A stretch of 13,083 nucleotides of DNA from Anaerolineae bacterium (GTDB lineage: Bacteria; Chloroflexota; Anaerolineae; Promineifilales; Promineifilaceae). The stretch is from the NCBI GenBank assembly GCA_028277515.1, contig JANQGC010000262.1:1-13083 (forward strand), read 5' to 3'. The position numbers were made by a program, and so were the translations under genes. Of the stretch, positions 1 through 6,609 are shown piece by piece. A model generated the notes under the pieces. It made no database searches, had not been told where the DNA came from, and saw nothing but the letters and a program-made list of their open reading frames with translations. The first letter of the stretch is position 1; each line of letters opens with the position of its first letter.

Positions 1-732
1 ACCATTAATGAGGTTGCGTCCCCGCAAAGTCATCGTCACCTCCTCCGGCATAGGAAAGGCCGATCCGATCCCTATTTTTACCCTCTCGGCCATTCTCTCA
101 CCGATAAGCAAGTTATATTTATTGCGCGCATAGGCTACGATATCTTCATCCATCTCATCGCCGGCCACGCGGATTGAACGGCTCACAACAATGCCGCCCA
201 TCGCAAAAACCGCTACCTCTGTCGTTCCACCTCCAATGTCAACCACCATGCTCCCGCGGGATTCGATGATCGGTAAATTGGCACCAATAGCTGCTGCCAT
301 CGGTTCCTCGATCAAAAATGCATCCCGCGCCCCGGCCGACATTGTCGCATCATAAACAGCTCGTTTCTCCACCTCGGTTACGCCACTAGGCACACCAACA
401 ACAACGCGAGGTCGAGGGAATGGGACCAGCATCTGTTCGTGGGCTTTGTCTATGAAATACTTGAGCATTGCTTCGGTGATTTCAAATTCGGAGATCACGC
501 CATCACGAAGGGGTCTGATGGCAACAATATCACTGGGCGTTCGGCCGACCATTTCCCTGGCCTCCGAACCAATGGCCAAAGGACGCCGTGTCCGTTTATT
601 AATAGCAACCCAAGAAGGTTCATTAATCACAATACCTTTATCGCGAATCGAAACCAGGGTGTTTGCCGTACCTAAATCAATACCAATATCTAACGAGAAT
701 AGCCCTAAAAGCCAATCGAGTGGTCTAAACAA
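1..732 (-). CDS. mreB: Rod shape-determining protein MreB, 5' part (runs off window)
   Basis: This is the N-terminal 244 residues of the actin-like protein MreB, which polymerises under the membrane and directs lateral cell-wall synthesis. The protein begins [10 protein letters not shown]. It shows the first phosphate motif DLGTAN (residues 19-24), the stretch [11 protein letters not shown] (141-151) and the second phosphate motif [10 protein letters not shown] (165-174). The family is usually about 330-350 residues, so roughly the last quarter lies beyond the left edge. The start is a TTG at 730-732: AGAAGG lies about 9 bases upstream on the minus strand, and no in-frame ATG precedes it. A TATAAT -10 box lies at 817-822. 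Nothing suggests disruption. MreB and its paralogue Mbl cannot be told apart from this fragment. Confidence 0.96.
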   Translation of the reverse strand, partial: MFRPLDWLLGLFSLDIGIDLGTANTLVSIRDKGIVINEPSWVAINKRTRRPLAIGSEAREMVGRTPSDIVAIRPLRDGVISEFEITEAMLKYFIDKAHEQMLVPFPRPRVVVGVPSGVTEVEKRAVYDATMSAGARDAFLIEEPMAAAIGANLPIIESRGSMVVDIGGGTTEVAVFAMGGIVVSRSIRVAGDEMDEDIVAYARNKYNLLIGERMAERVKIGIGSAFPMPEEVTMTLRGRNLING

Positions 733-1120
733 TGCTTGTCCTTCTACCTTTTCCTCTAAAAATATTTGACAGATAAAGCAGTGTTATTGCCACAAGGTCT
801 CCTGCCAAACCAATGCATTATACCCCAGATTTAGTTTGCGCTGCACACATGGCCAACTTTGTTCAGGAAAATATGGGTTCAGGATTAGAAGTCACGCCCA
901 AAGCTGAGAAATATATAAGCACATCGCTTCCATGAGGGACGATAAGCCAGATGATTCGTAGGATAAATGAAAGAAAAGTCTTATGATGAAAAGAAGTTCT
1001 TTGGTTTTGAGGTAAAATAAGAATAGCGAATTTCAAATATCGAGCGTGAGTAGACATTTGATTACCGTTTCTGAATATCAAATTTCTCTCACCAAAAATT
1101 AGAAATCACTGGGAAAAATT
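733..1120. other. Gene-poor intergenic region between mreB and a hypothetical gene
   Basis: This 388-bp AT-rich gap separates two divergent genes. It holds the likely mreB -10 box (817-822, minus strand) and a lone TTTGACA (765-771) resembling one arm of the paired palindromes found elsewhere in the window. A 72-residue open frame at 863-1081 on the minus strand has low-complexity composition, no ribosome-binding site that I can see and no recognisable family, so it is not called. No convincing -35/-10 pair was found for the rightward gene at 1121, and no RNA gene was seen. Confidence 0.6.
817..822 (-). promoter_or_regulatory. Probable -10 box for mreB
   Basis: The minus strand reads GGGGTATAATGC, a perfect TATAAT about 85 bases upstream of the mreB TTG start. 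No good -35 hexamer stands 16-18 bases before it, and the TG of an extended -10 element is not at the right position. The call rests on the perfect hexamer and its location in an otherwise empty gap. Confidence 0.4.
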
Positions 1121-1534
1121 ATGTCTGATAAAGCGTTATTTGAGGGATTGGTCTTTGATGAGGATGAAAATTTACTTGCGGTAGCCAGGGTCGGAAATGA
1201 AGCATTTTATGTTGTAGATGACCAGGGATTCTTACGTCATGTCAACGCTGAAGAAGTGGATCGCCAGGTGTTAAGTTTCTTTCTCGAACAGTTAGAGGAC
1301 AATAAAGATATCGCTGTTCAACAAGCGTTAACCATGCTGGGTAAAGATGATCTATTTACGAAGGCGGCCGTTGATTCCCAACTCCGAAATGTGGATATGG
1401 AGCAGATCATGGCCCAAGGGATTCCTCTTCAAGCGCGCAATATGTTAGGGATGCTAGGATTTCGTATCACCATCAATATGCATGGCCAGGTTCTATCAAT
1501 TGACCAACCAAGTTTGCCGGAGGAAGGTTTTTAA
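1121..1534 (+). CDS. Uncharacterised acidic protein, 137 aa
   Basis: I do not recognise this family. The product is a soluble acidic protein of 137 residues with no signal peptide, membrane segment or cysteine. The N-terminal half (residues about 8-45) looks like short beta strands: FDEDENLLAVARVGNEAFYVVDDQG. A probable helical region follows (45-105) with repeated D/E and Q, and then a hydrophobic GMLGFRITINMHGQVLSI strand pair. The ATG at 1121 follows a weak GGGA about 8 bases upstream. The gene ends 8 bp before the end of the sugar-transferase gene, which runs the opposite way, leaving no room for separate terminators. Steady codon use and a plausible fold pattern support a real gene. No function is proposed. 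Confidence 0.75.
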   Translation: MSDKALFEGLVFDEDENLLAVARVGNEAFYVVDDQGFLRHVNAEEVDRQVLSFFLEQLEDNKDIAVQQALTMLGKDDLFTKAAVDSQLRNVDMEQIMAQGIPLQARNMLGMLGFRITINMHGQVLSIDQPSLPEEGF

Positions 1535-1542
1535 ACGATAAG

Positions 1543-2958
1543 CTAATAGGCTCCTCGGCCGAATAAAGTATAGGGTATTGTCTGTAGCAAAATCCGAATG
1601 TCCATCGCCAGTGACCAGTTTTCGATATAGTAAATATCAAGCAGGCAAAGCTCATCAAAGGTCAGGTTAGATCGGCCGCTTACTTGCCACAGCCCTGTTA
1701 TGCCGCCAATCACCGACAAACGTTGTCTCTGCCAGGGTTTATATTCAACTACTTCCTCCGGCAAAGGGGGACGAGGTCCGACAAGACTCATTTGCCCAAG
1801 CAAAACATTATAAAGCTGTGGCAGCTCATCCAAACTGGAACGACGAAGCCAGCGTCCAACCCTGGTCATTCGGGGATCGTCTTTGATCTTAAAGATCGGC
1901 CCATCTGATTCATTCCATTCTTGCAACGCCTGCTTCTGAGCATCAGCGCCCAAAACCATTGAACGAAACTTATACATATTGAACAATTTCCCATCACGGC
2001 CGACACGGACACCCGAATAAATAATTGGCCCGGGTGAATCAAAACGAACAGCCACAGCAATGATAGCCATTAATATCAAGGCCGGAATACTTAAAATCAA
2101 AACCAGGGCCAGATCCAAGGCCCGTTTCATTGTCCGACCTAGACGGCTGATGCGCTTTTCCCGCACCCCAAGCATTGGAATACCAGACATATTGATAAAC
2201 TCGACCCGATTCAAGCTCATTTGCAATAAATCGGGAACGACCTGGGCACGAATATCATGAGTTACACAAATGCGAAGCAGATTTGATATTTGACGATGCA
2301 TACCTCCCGGCAAGGCGATGAAGATAGTATGCAGCGCCATCTGTTCCTTTAATACTTTGTCCAGGTCCTGGATATCGCCGAGATGGGGGATGCGACCTGA
2401 GCCGATATTGTTTTCACCTGCCCTATCACCCAAATACCCAACGAGGCGAAATCCTAAATCAGGCCTTGCTAACAACGTTCGGATGACACCTCTGCCAACC
2501 TCTCCGGAACCAACCACCAATGCGTGGTCAACAAATTTACCCCTTCTGTTTAACTCTCGTAATGTCCAACGCCGAACAAGACGCGCAAAACCAACAAAAA
2601 TGACGATGAACACCAGCGCCCAAACCAGCAGCAATCTTGAGAAGGGCACGGGCTGGAAGAAAAATGTAAACACCATCATTAATGCGACACCTGATGCCGT
2701 AGCTGAAAGGATACGGGACATTTCATCAATCCAAACTTCACCTCTGCGCCGCCGCCAAACTTTATGTTGTGAATAGGTTAAGATCAACAGCAAATTTAAA
2801 ATAACTTGTTGTTCGAGATAGGCTACATAAGGCTCCGGGAAAACAACGGGAAGCAGCCATTCCCATTGGTAACGAGCCACATATGCCAGCGCAAAGGCCA
2901 GGTTTATCAAGAGGATGTCTATAATAATGGTGATACTTCTAATGGTCTGATTTTTCAT
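1543..2958 (-). CDS. Polyprenyl-phosphate sugar phosphotransferase (exopolysaccharide priming enzyme)
   Basis: This 471-residue membrane enzyme transfers a sugar-1-phosphate from a nucleotide sugar to undecaprenyl phosphate, the first step of polysaccharide assembly. Four N-terminal membrane segments (about 7-27, 49-62, 85-101, 107-127) precede a nucleotide-binding-like domain with the glycine motif VVGSGEVGRG (148-157). A hydrophobic segment (about 281-303) leads into the catalytic bacterial sugar transferase domain with KFRSM (330-334), DELPQL (377-382) and VGPRPPLP (393-400). This is the layout of WbaP/WcaJ-type enzymes. The start is the ATG at 2958, preceded by GGGA and overlapping the upstream glycosyltransferase stop as ATGA, so translation is probably coupled. 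A longer in-frame start at 3015 would lie deep inside the upstream gene. The sugar, glucose or galactose, cannot be read from sequence. Confidence 0.93.
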   Translation of the reverse strand: MKNQTIRSITIIIDILLINLAFALAYVARYQWEWLLPVVFPEPYVAYLEQQVILNLLLILTYSQHKVWRRRRGEVWIDEMSRILSATASGVALMMVFTFFFQPVPFSRLLLVWALVFIVIFVGFARLVRRWTLRELNRRGKFVDHALVVGSGEVGRGVIRTLLARPDLGFRLVGYLGDRAGENNIGSGRIPHLGDIQDLDKVLKEQMALHTIFIALPGGMHRQISNLLRICVTHDIRAQVVPDLLQMSLNRVEFINMSGIPMLGVREKRISRLGRTMKRALDLALVLILSIPALILMAIIAVAVRFDSPGPIIYSGVRVGRDGKLFNMYKFRSMVLGADAQKQALQEWNESDGPIFKIKDDPRMTRVGRWLRRSSLDELPQLYNVLLGQMSLVGPRPPLPEEVVEYKPWQRQRLSVIGGITGLWQVSGRSNLTFDELCLLDIYYIENWSLAMDIRILLQTIPYTLFGRGAY

Positions 2959-4112
2959 AAAATCCCAAGCGCCCGCTGGTAAACCTGGGCTGTTTCCCGG
3001 CCTGCTCTCTCCCATGAAAATCGTCTCGATTGTTTTTTTCCCACTTCACCCAATTCATCAGCCAATTGGGGATTCTCAAGGATGGCCGTCATATGTCCTG
3101 TTAATTCCTTCATGTTTCCTGGTTCAAAGTATAATGCTGCGCTCCCACCAGCCTCAGGTATTGAGGATGAACGTGCAGCCACAACCGGCGTGCCGCAAGC
3201 CATCGCTTCAACGACCGGCAGCCCAAACCCCTCATATACTGACGGAAAAGCCAGCAAGGATGCTAAATTATACCAAATGGGTAATTCTTCGTCGGGCACA
3301 TAGCCAATAAAATGAACTTGCTCGGTGAGGCCCAATTGGCCAACCAGATCAAAGATTTGTTCATACAGCCAGCCCTTGCCCCCAACGAGAACGAGATCAA
3401 CATCCGACCGGCCGATTTCGGCAACTGCTCTTAAGAGTAGAGGGATATTCTTCCGGGGCTGAAGCGTTCCCACGTGCAGAATAACATTCCTGGACAGACC
3501 CTTCTCTATGCGAAACTCCTCAATCTGCCCGGTAGGATACGGTCGATAAATTTGCTCCACACCAGGTGCGACAACATCAATATTTTCCAGTGGAACACTC
3601 AATAATTTGTGCACATCCTGGCGGCTTGCCTCAGAAATCGTGATCACCCTGCGGGCTTTGCGGCACGATCGTGCTGTCTGACTATACAAATATGTTTGCT
3701 GCAACTTTGGAAAATTCTCAGGAAAATGAATGAAGCTCAAATCATAAACCGTGACCACAGAGGGTGTTTTTCCAAGGATGGGCAATACAAAAGCCATGCT
3801 ATGTAATAAATCAAACTTTCCAAATTTAGCAACGATAGGCCACACACTTTGTTCCCACAAAATACGGACGATTCGCCTATCCGTCGGCCAATGGCTGCGC
3901 TTTGCCTTAAATCCATATTTAGCTTCAAGCCTGGCTTTGTTTGCCAAAAATACCGTGTATTCCCAATTCGGTTCCGCTAAAGGTATGTTGTCTAAAATTT
4001 TATAGATGTAATTGTGAATTCCTGCACGCCGGTAACCTGGCTGCCCGGACAACAAATGGGCATTGATCCCAATACGAATTTTACCGTTTCCGTTATTTTT
4101 CTTTCTTTGCAT
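2955..4112 (-). CDS. Glycosyltransferase family 4 (GT-B fold)
   Basis: This 385-residue cytoplasmic glycosyltransferase probably adds a sugar from a nucleotide donor to a growing lipid-linked polysaccharide. The N-terminal acceptor domain starts with the strand KIRIGINAHL (11-20). The C-terminal donor domain holds GTLQPRKN (215-222, with the phosphate-contacting R220/K221 pair), the strand DLVLVGGKG (239-247) and an EX7E motif (E294 and E302) in the stretch VYEGFGLPVVEAMACGTPVV. The order and length match the mannosyl/galactosyl-transferase-like group of family GT4. The ATG at 4112 is chosen. An in-frame TTG at 4121 would add three residues, and neither start has a strong ribosome-binding site. 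The gene overlaps the downstream sugar phosphotransferase by 4 bp. A 62-bp inverted repeat lies in its leader. The substrate is unknown. Confidence 0.93.
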   Translation of the reverse strand: MQRKKNNGNGKIRIGINAHLLSGQPGYRRAGIHNYIYKILDNIPLAEPNWEYTVFLANKARLEAKYGFKAKRSHWPTDRRIVRILWEQSVWPIVAKFGKFDLLHSMAFVLPILGKTPSVVTVYDLSFIHFPENFPKLQQTYLYSQTARSCRKARRVITISEASRQDVHKLLSVPLENIDVVAPGVEQIYRPYPTGQIEEFRIEKGLSRNVILHVGTLQPRKNIPLLLRAVAEIGRSDVDLVLVGGKGWLYEQIFDLVGQLGLTEQVHFIGYVPDEELPIWYNLASLLAFPSVYEGFGLPVVEAMACGTPVVAARSSSIPEAGGSAALYFEPGNMKELTGHMTAILENPQLADELGEVGKKQSRRFSWERAGRETAQVYQRALGIL

Positions 4113-4133
4113 TTTTATCAAGAGTGACTATTG

Positions 4134-4227
4134 TGTTACCTAAAATTTGACAACTTTGATGAAATGGTTTTCACCGATATATCAAGTGCAAAGTTGTCAA
4201 ATTTCTGTGTAAATGAATTTGGTAACA
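4134..4227. repeat. Outer 7-bp inverted repeat around the 62-bp palindrome pair
   Basis: TGTTACC (4134-4140) and its exact complement GGTAACA (4221-4227) enclose the inner inverted repeat at 4143-4204. The outer pair may be the end of a larger element or may only extend the potential cruciform. Seven bases alone could arise by chance, so the nested arrangement is the only support. Confidence 0.4.
4143..4204. repeat. Paired palindrome, TTGACAA type, in glycosyltransferase leader
   Basis: The arm AAATTTGACAACTTTG (4143-4158) is the perfect 16-bp reverse complement of CAAAGTTGTCAAATTT (4189-4204), across a 30-base loop. Each arm also contains an odd-centred palindrome, TTGACAA or TTGTCAA. The element lies between a TATAAT box (4236-4241) and the glycosyltransferase start (4112). 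It could be an RNA hairpin in the leader, a two-site operator or a REP-like repeat. It resembles the element at 10302-10363 in arm motif, span and position. Confidence 0.85.
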
Positions 4228-4235
4228 GTGTATTG

Positions 4236-4241
4236 ATTATA
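4236..4241 (-). promoter_or_regulatory. Possible -10 box for the glycosyltransferase operon
   Basis: The minus strand reads CGGCTATAATCAA, a perfect TATAAT 123 bases upstream of the ATG at 4112. No clear -35 box and no extended -10 TG is visible. Its use would place the 62-bp inverted repeat in the transcript leader. Support comes from the hexamer and from the parallel layout upstream of tatA. Confidence 0.4.
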
Positions 4242-4269
4242 GCCGAACAACTATAACAATGGCTTAAAT

Positions 4270-4326
4270 GTGACAGTCACTTTAGTCAATAATTGAGGAG
4301 CAATACAAGCATCAAGTGACTGTCAC
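4270..4326. repeat. Paired palindrome, GTGACAGTCAC type, copy 1
   Basis: GTGACAGTCACTT (4270-4282) is the perfect reverse complement of AAGTGACTGTCAC (4314-4326), with a 31-base spacer. Each arm is itself an 11-bp odd-centred palindrome (GTGAC-A/T-GTCAC), so the two arms are nearly direct repeats as well. A second pair with a different spacer lies at 5137-5194 on the other side of the LysM gene. This fits a pair of protein-binding sites or a REP-like element. Confidence 0.85.
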
Positions 4327-4411
4327 TTGTTAAGGAACTCCGTGAGCAAACTGTTCAGTCAGGCATATATACAAGTATAGAGGGCTATCATGCTCAATTT
4401 AATACATTATG

Positions 4412-4440
4412 TTGACTGGATTTGGGCATAGGATTACAAT
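4412..4440 (+). promoter_or_regulatory. Promoter for the LysM lipoprotein gene
   Basis: A -35 box TTGACT (4412-4417) and a -10 box TACAAT (4435-4440) are separated by exactly 17 bases, one mismatch each from the vegetative sigma-factor consensus. The start codon lies 45 bases past the -10 box. This is the best two-box promoter in the window. Confidence 0.7.
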
Positions 4441-4471
4441 ATGTTAAATAATTTGACCATGTTTATCGCCT

Positions 4472-4477
4472 AGGAGG
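4472..4477 (+). promoter_or_regulatory. Strong ribosome-binding site AGGAGG
   Basis: A perfect AGGAGG lies eight bases before the ATG of the LysM lipoprotein gene and fixes its start. Confidence 0.85.
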
Positions 4478-4485
4478 CCATCAAA

Positions 4486-5121
4486 ATGCACATAAAAAAG
4501 AGAGCAGTCCCGCTGACCCTTATGTTCATCGTTGCGCTTACCCTGGCATCTTGTGTGCGCCCTTATCCGCAAGAGGAACCGGCCGAAGCCCCTCCTGCAG
4601 AGGAATTAGCCACCCAACCGGTCATTCAACCAGTGACGCCACTGGCCACACCTCTGGACCCAGCTGTTACCGATCCCACACCTGAATCTGTTCAACCCAC
4701 TGTTGAAATTATCGTGACGGAAGAGACACGAACAGAGACGATCCATACGGTTCAAGCCGGCGATACCCTCTTCAAGATAGCCTCCCAATATGGCGTTACG
4801 ATTGATGCCATAACGTCGGTAAATGAAATCCCAAACATCAACCAATTAGAAATCGGGCAACAGTTAACCATCCCCGGACCTGATTATGTGCCGCCAACGG
4901 CAACCACTGTTTCGGCCGAAGCAACCCCTTTGCCTGGCGAATCACCAACCCAACCGGCGACCTCACCGGACGGAACCCATGTTGTTCAGGCGGGAGAAAA
5001 TTTATTCCGCATCGCTCTCCAATATGGCTGTACCACACAAGAAGTAGCCGCTTTTAACGGCATTGCGAATCCCAACGCGCTTTCCGTGGGGCAGGTATTA
5101 AACATCCCCGATTGTAACTAA
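4486..5121 (+). CDS. Lipoprotein with two LysM domains
   Basis: This 211-residue exported lipoprotein probably binds peptidoglycan. A charged N terminus and hydrophobic core are followed by a lipobox LASC with the acylated cysteine at residue 23. A linker rich in proline, threonine and glutamate (about 26-85) leads to LysM 1 (87-130, HTVQAGDTLFKIASQYGV...) and, after a second P/T-rich linker, LysM 2 (165-208, HVVQAGENLFRIALQYGC...). No catalytic domain is present, so it is more likely an anchor or adaptor than a hydrolase. The ATG at 4486 has a strong AGGAGG (4472-4477) eight bases upstream. Two cysteines in the second LysM region (182 and 210) could form a disulfide. Palindrome pairs flank the gene on both sides. 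Confidence 0.92.
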   Translation: MHIKKRAVPLTLMFIVALTLASCVRPYPQEEPAEAPPAEELATQPVIQPVTPLATPLDPAVTDPTPESVQPTVEIIVTEETRTETIHTVQAGDTLFKIASQYGVTIDAITSVNEIPNINQLEIGQQLTIPGPDYVPPTATTVSAEATPLPGESPTQPATSPDGTHVVQAGENLFRIALQYGCTTQEVAAFNGIANPNALSVGQVLNIPDCN

Positions 5122-5136
5122 ATGGTTACTGAACAT

Positions 5137-5194
5137 GTGACAGTCACTTGAATAACGAAGACCTCTCTGGACAACAGTAATAAATGACTGTCAC
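5137..5194. repeat. Paired palindrome, GTGACAGTCAC type, copy 2
   Basis: GTGACAGTCACTT (5137-5149) pairs with AAATGACTGTCAC (5182-5194), with one mismatch in 13. The arm ATGTGACAGTCACTT (5135-5149) is identical over 15 bases to 4268-4282, and TGACTGTCACTT (5185-5196) matches 4317-4328. The span is 58 bp, against 57 bp in copy 1, but the spacer sequence is unrelated. The element sits between the LysM stop and the Nudix gene, and its right arm contains a spurious ATG (5184) in frame with the Nudix gene. Confidence 0.85.
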
Positions 5195-5237
5195 TTTAAG
5201 AAAGCGATTAATCAATCAAATCACTGAGGACATCAAA

Positions 5238-5789
5238 ATGGAATCATCACCTTCACCTTCCCACATCGTTTGGGAAGGCAGTTCATGGCGTTTACGCGTT
5301 CATTCTATTTCAGCAACAGGAGAAGAGCCAATAGAAAAAGGTATCATTGAACATCCCGGATCGGTTGTTCTCGTTCCAATACGCGATACCGAAGCAGGGC
5401 CTGAGGTTCTGATGCTGCGCCAATACCGGCTTACGTTGCAAACGACTATCTTAGAACTACCGGCCGGAACGCGTGGCTGGCAGGAAGAGTGGTTGGATTG
5501 CGCGCAACGAGAGCTTCGCGAAGAAACCGGATATCGAGCCGGGAGTTTTGAAGGCTTAGGACGTTGTTGGCCGGCTCCAGGGATTACCGATGAGGTTATG
5601 GCCGTTTACCTCGCCAAAAACCTGGAAACAGACCCCTTACCTCAGGACGTGGATGAAATTATTGAGGTCCAGCCGGTACTACTTAATGAACTGGTTAAGA
5701 TGGCATTAGATGGCCGGATTCAAGATGCAAAAAGCGTTGTCGGTATCCTGCGGACAGACTATCATTTAAGGGGATTCATAGAAAGGTGA
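5238..5789 (+). CDS. Nudix hydrolase, ADP-ribose pyrophosphatase-like
   Basis: This 183-residue cytoplasmic enzyme is predicted to hydrolyse a nucleoside diphosphate linked to another group, most likely ADP-ribose to AMP and ribose 5-phosphate. The full Nudix box GX5EX7REUXEEXGU is present at residues 77-99, starting GTRGWQEEW and ending RELREETGY; its glutamates bind the metal ions. Upstream RQYR (61-64) and downstream APGITDE (113-119) are typical of the ADP-ribose pyrophosphatase (NudF-like) group. The start is the ATG at 5238 with GAGGA eight bases upstream. The in-frame ATG at 5184 lies inside a palindromic repeat arm and would add MTVTLRKRLINQITEDIK. The SDR gene follows after 62 bp. 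Substrate specificity is inferred. Confidence 0.9.
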   Translation: MESSPSPSHIVWEGSSWRLRVHSISATGEEPIEKGIIEHPGSVVLVPIRDTEAGPEVLMLRQYRLTLQTTILELPAGTRGWQEEWLDCAQRELREETGYRAGSFEGLGRCWPAPGITDEVMAVYLAKNLETDPLPQDVDEIIEVQPVLLNELVKMALDGRIQDAKSVVGILRTDYHLRGFIER

Positions 5790-5851
5790 GCCTTTCTTCA
5801 GGAACACAATATGAAACAGGTAATTTAGAATCCAGGAGGACCTAGACCAAC

Positions 5852-6568
5852 ATGTTTGATTTTAGTGAAAAAGTTGTCGCCATAACTGGAGCAGCGGGCA
5901 ACCTGGGCCGGGCTGCAACCTTCGCTTTCCACAATGCCGGCGCGCGAGTGGCTGTGGTCGACAGACGCAGAAAAGATATGGTTGATGTCTTTCAGGATGA
6001 AATACCTGAAGACAGTTATTGTTATTATGTCACGGCCGATTTGTTGAATGAAGATTCCGTAGAAAAAATGGTGGGCGACATTATCGAACATTACGGCCGT
6101 ATTGATGTCTTGGTCAATATCGCCGGTGGGTTCACGATGGGCGACCCGCTGCATGAAACCGATCTCAAGACCTGGGAATTCATGCTCAATCTGAATGCCC
6201 GCAGCGTATTCTTTGTCTGCCGGGCGATTATACCCCACATGATCGAACAAGGATCCGGAAAAATCATCAGCGTTGCGGCAAGGGCTGCCCTAAAAGGAAA
6301 AATCAGGATGGCACCTTATGTCGTTTCCAAAAGTGCCGTCATCCGGTTAACCGAAAGCATGTCGGCCGAATTAAAGGAGAATAATATCAACGTCAACTGC
6401 GTCCTACCTGGCACCATTGATACAGAACGCAATCGGGAGGATATGCCCAATGCTGACTTTAGCCAATGGGTTCAACCGGAAGCGTTGGCAAATGTAATAC
6501 AGTTCCTGGCCTCCCCCGCCTCAAGAGCTATTCATGGCGCAGCAGTTCCCGTTTATGGAACTGGTTAA
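5852..6568 (+). CDS. Short-chain dehydrogenase/reductase (SDR), NAD(P)-dependent
   Basis: This 238-residue cytoplasmic Rossmann-fold oxidoreductase shows the cofactor motif TGAAGNLG (12-19), D63 in ADL, NIAGG (89-93), N115, and the catalytic YVVSK (Y156, K160). The usual catalytic serine, 13 residues before the tyrosine, is alanine here (A143 in SVAARAALKG). The same replacement is known in dihydropteridine reductase, whose active-site segment this resembles (..A-AAL-G...M..Y...K). The last residues are VPVYGTG, so the protein is complete and of normal length. AGGAGG lies 13 bases before the ATG, rather far. bcp follows after 41 bp. The substrate is unknown, and a generic ketoacyl-reductase label would be unsafe. 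Confidence 0.9.
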   Translation: MFDFSEKVVAITGAAGNLGRAATFAFHNAGARVAVVDRRRKDMVDVFQDEIPEDSYCYYVTADLLNEDSVEKMVGDIIEHYGRIDVLVNIAGGFTMGDPLHETDLKTWEFMLNLNARSVFFVCRAIIPHMIEQGSGKIISVAARAALKGKIRMAPYVVSKSAVIRLTESMSAELKENNINVNCVLPGTIDTERNREDMPNADFSQWVQPEALANVIQFLASPASRAIHGAAVPVYGTG

Positions 6569-6609
6569 GTGAACGAACGATGATTCGTTAAAAACTAATT
6601 GGAGAAAAA

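Larger units (their letters stand above)
4113..4485. other. Divergent intergenic region with two paired palindromes and promoters
   Basis: This 373-bp gap lies between the leftward glycosyltransferase gene and the rightward LysM gene. From left to right it holds a 62-bp inverted-repeat element (4143-4204) inside an outer TGTTACC/GGTAACA pair, and a leftward TATAAT (4236-4241). It then holds a second paired palindrome (4270-4326) and a rightward promoter (4412-4440). Every part of the gap with visible structure is listed separately. No coding region or known RNA was seen. Confidence 0.7.

Noticed and set aside
863..1081. 72-residue open frame on the minus strand between mreB and the 137-aa gene
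   Set aside because: It starts without a ribosome-binding site, has an unbiased composition typical of non-coding AT-rich DNA and resembles no family.
2318..2776. 152-residue plus-strand frame inside the sugar phosphotransferase gene
   Set aside because: Antisense shadow; composition is rich in S, T, R and P and lacks any motif, while the minus-strand frame is a full-length known enzyme.
4134..4328. The two palindrome pairs as a CRISPR array or tRNA
   Set aside because: The repeats are inverted, only two to four arms exist, spacers are not bounded by direct repeats of typical length, and no tRNA arms can be folded.
4134..5196. A transposon or MITE carrying the LysM gene
   Set aside because: No transposase is present, no target-site duplication was found at the ends, and the LysM gene has its own normal promoter and ribosome-binding site.
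6574..6591. Hairpin AACGAA-CGATGA-TTCGTT between the SDR and bcp genes
   Set aside because: A 6-bp AT-rich stem with no T run on the transcribed strand is too weak to call a terminator.
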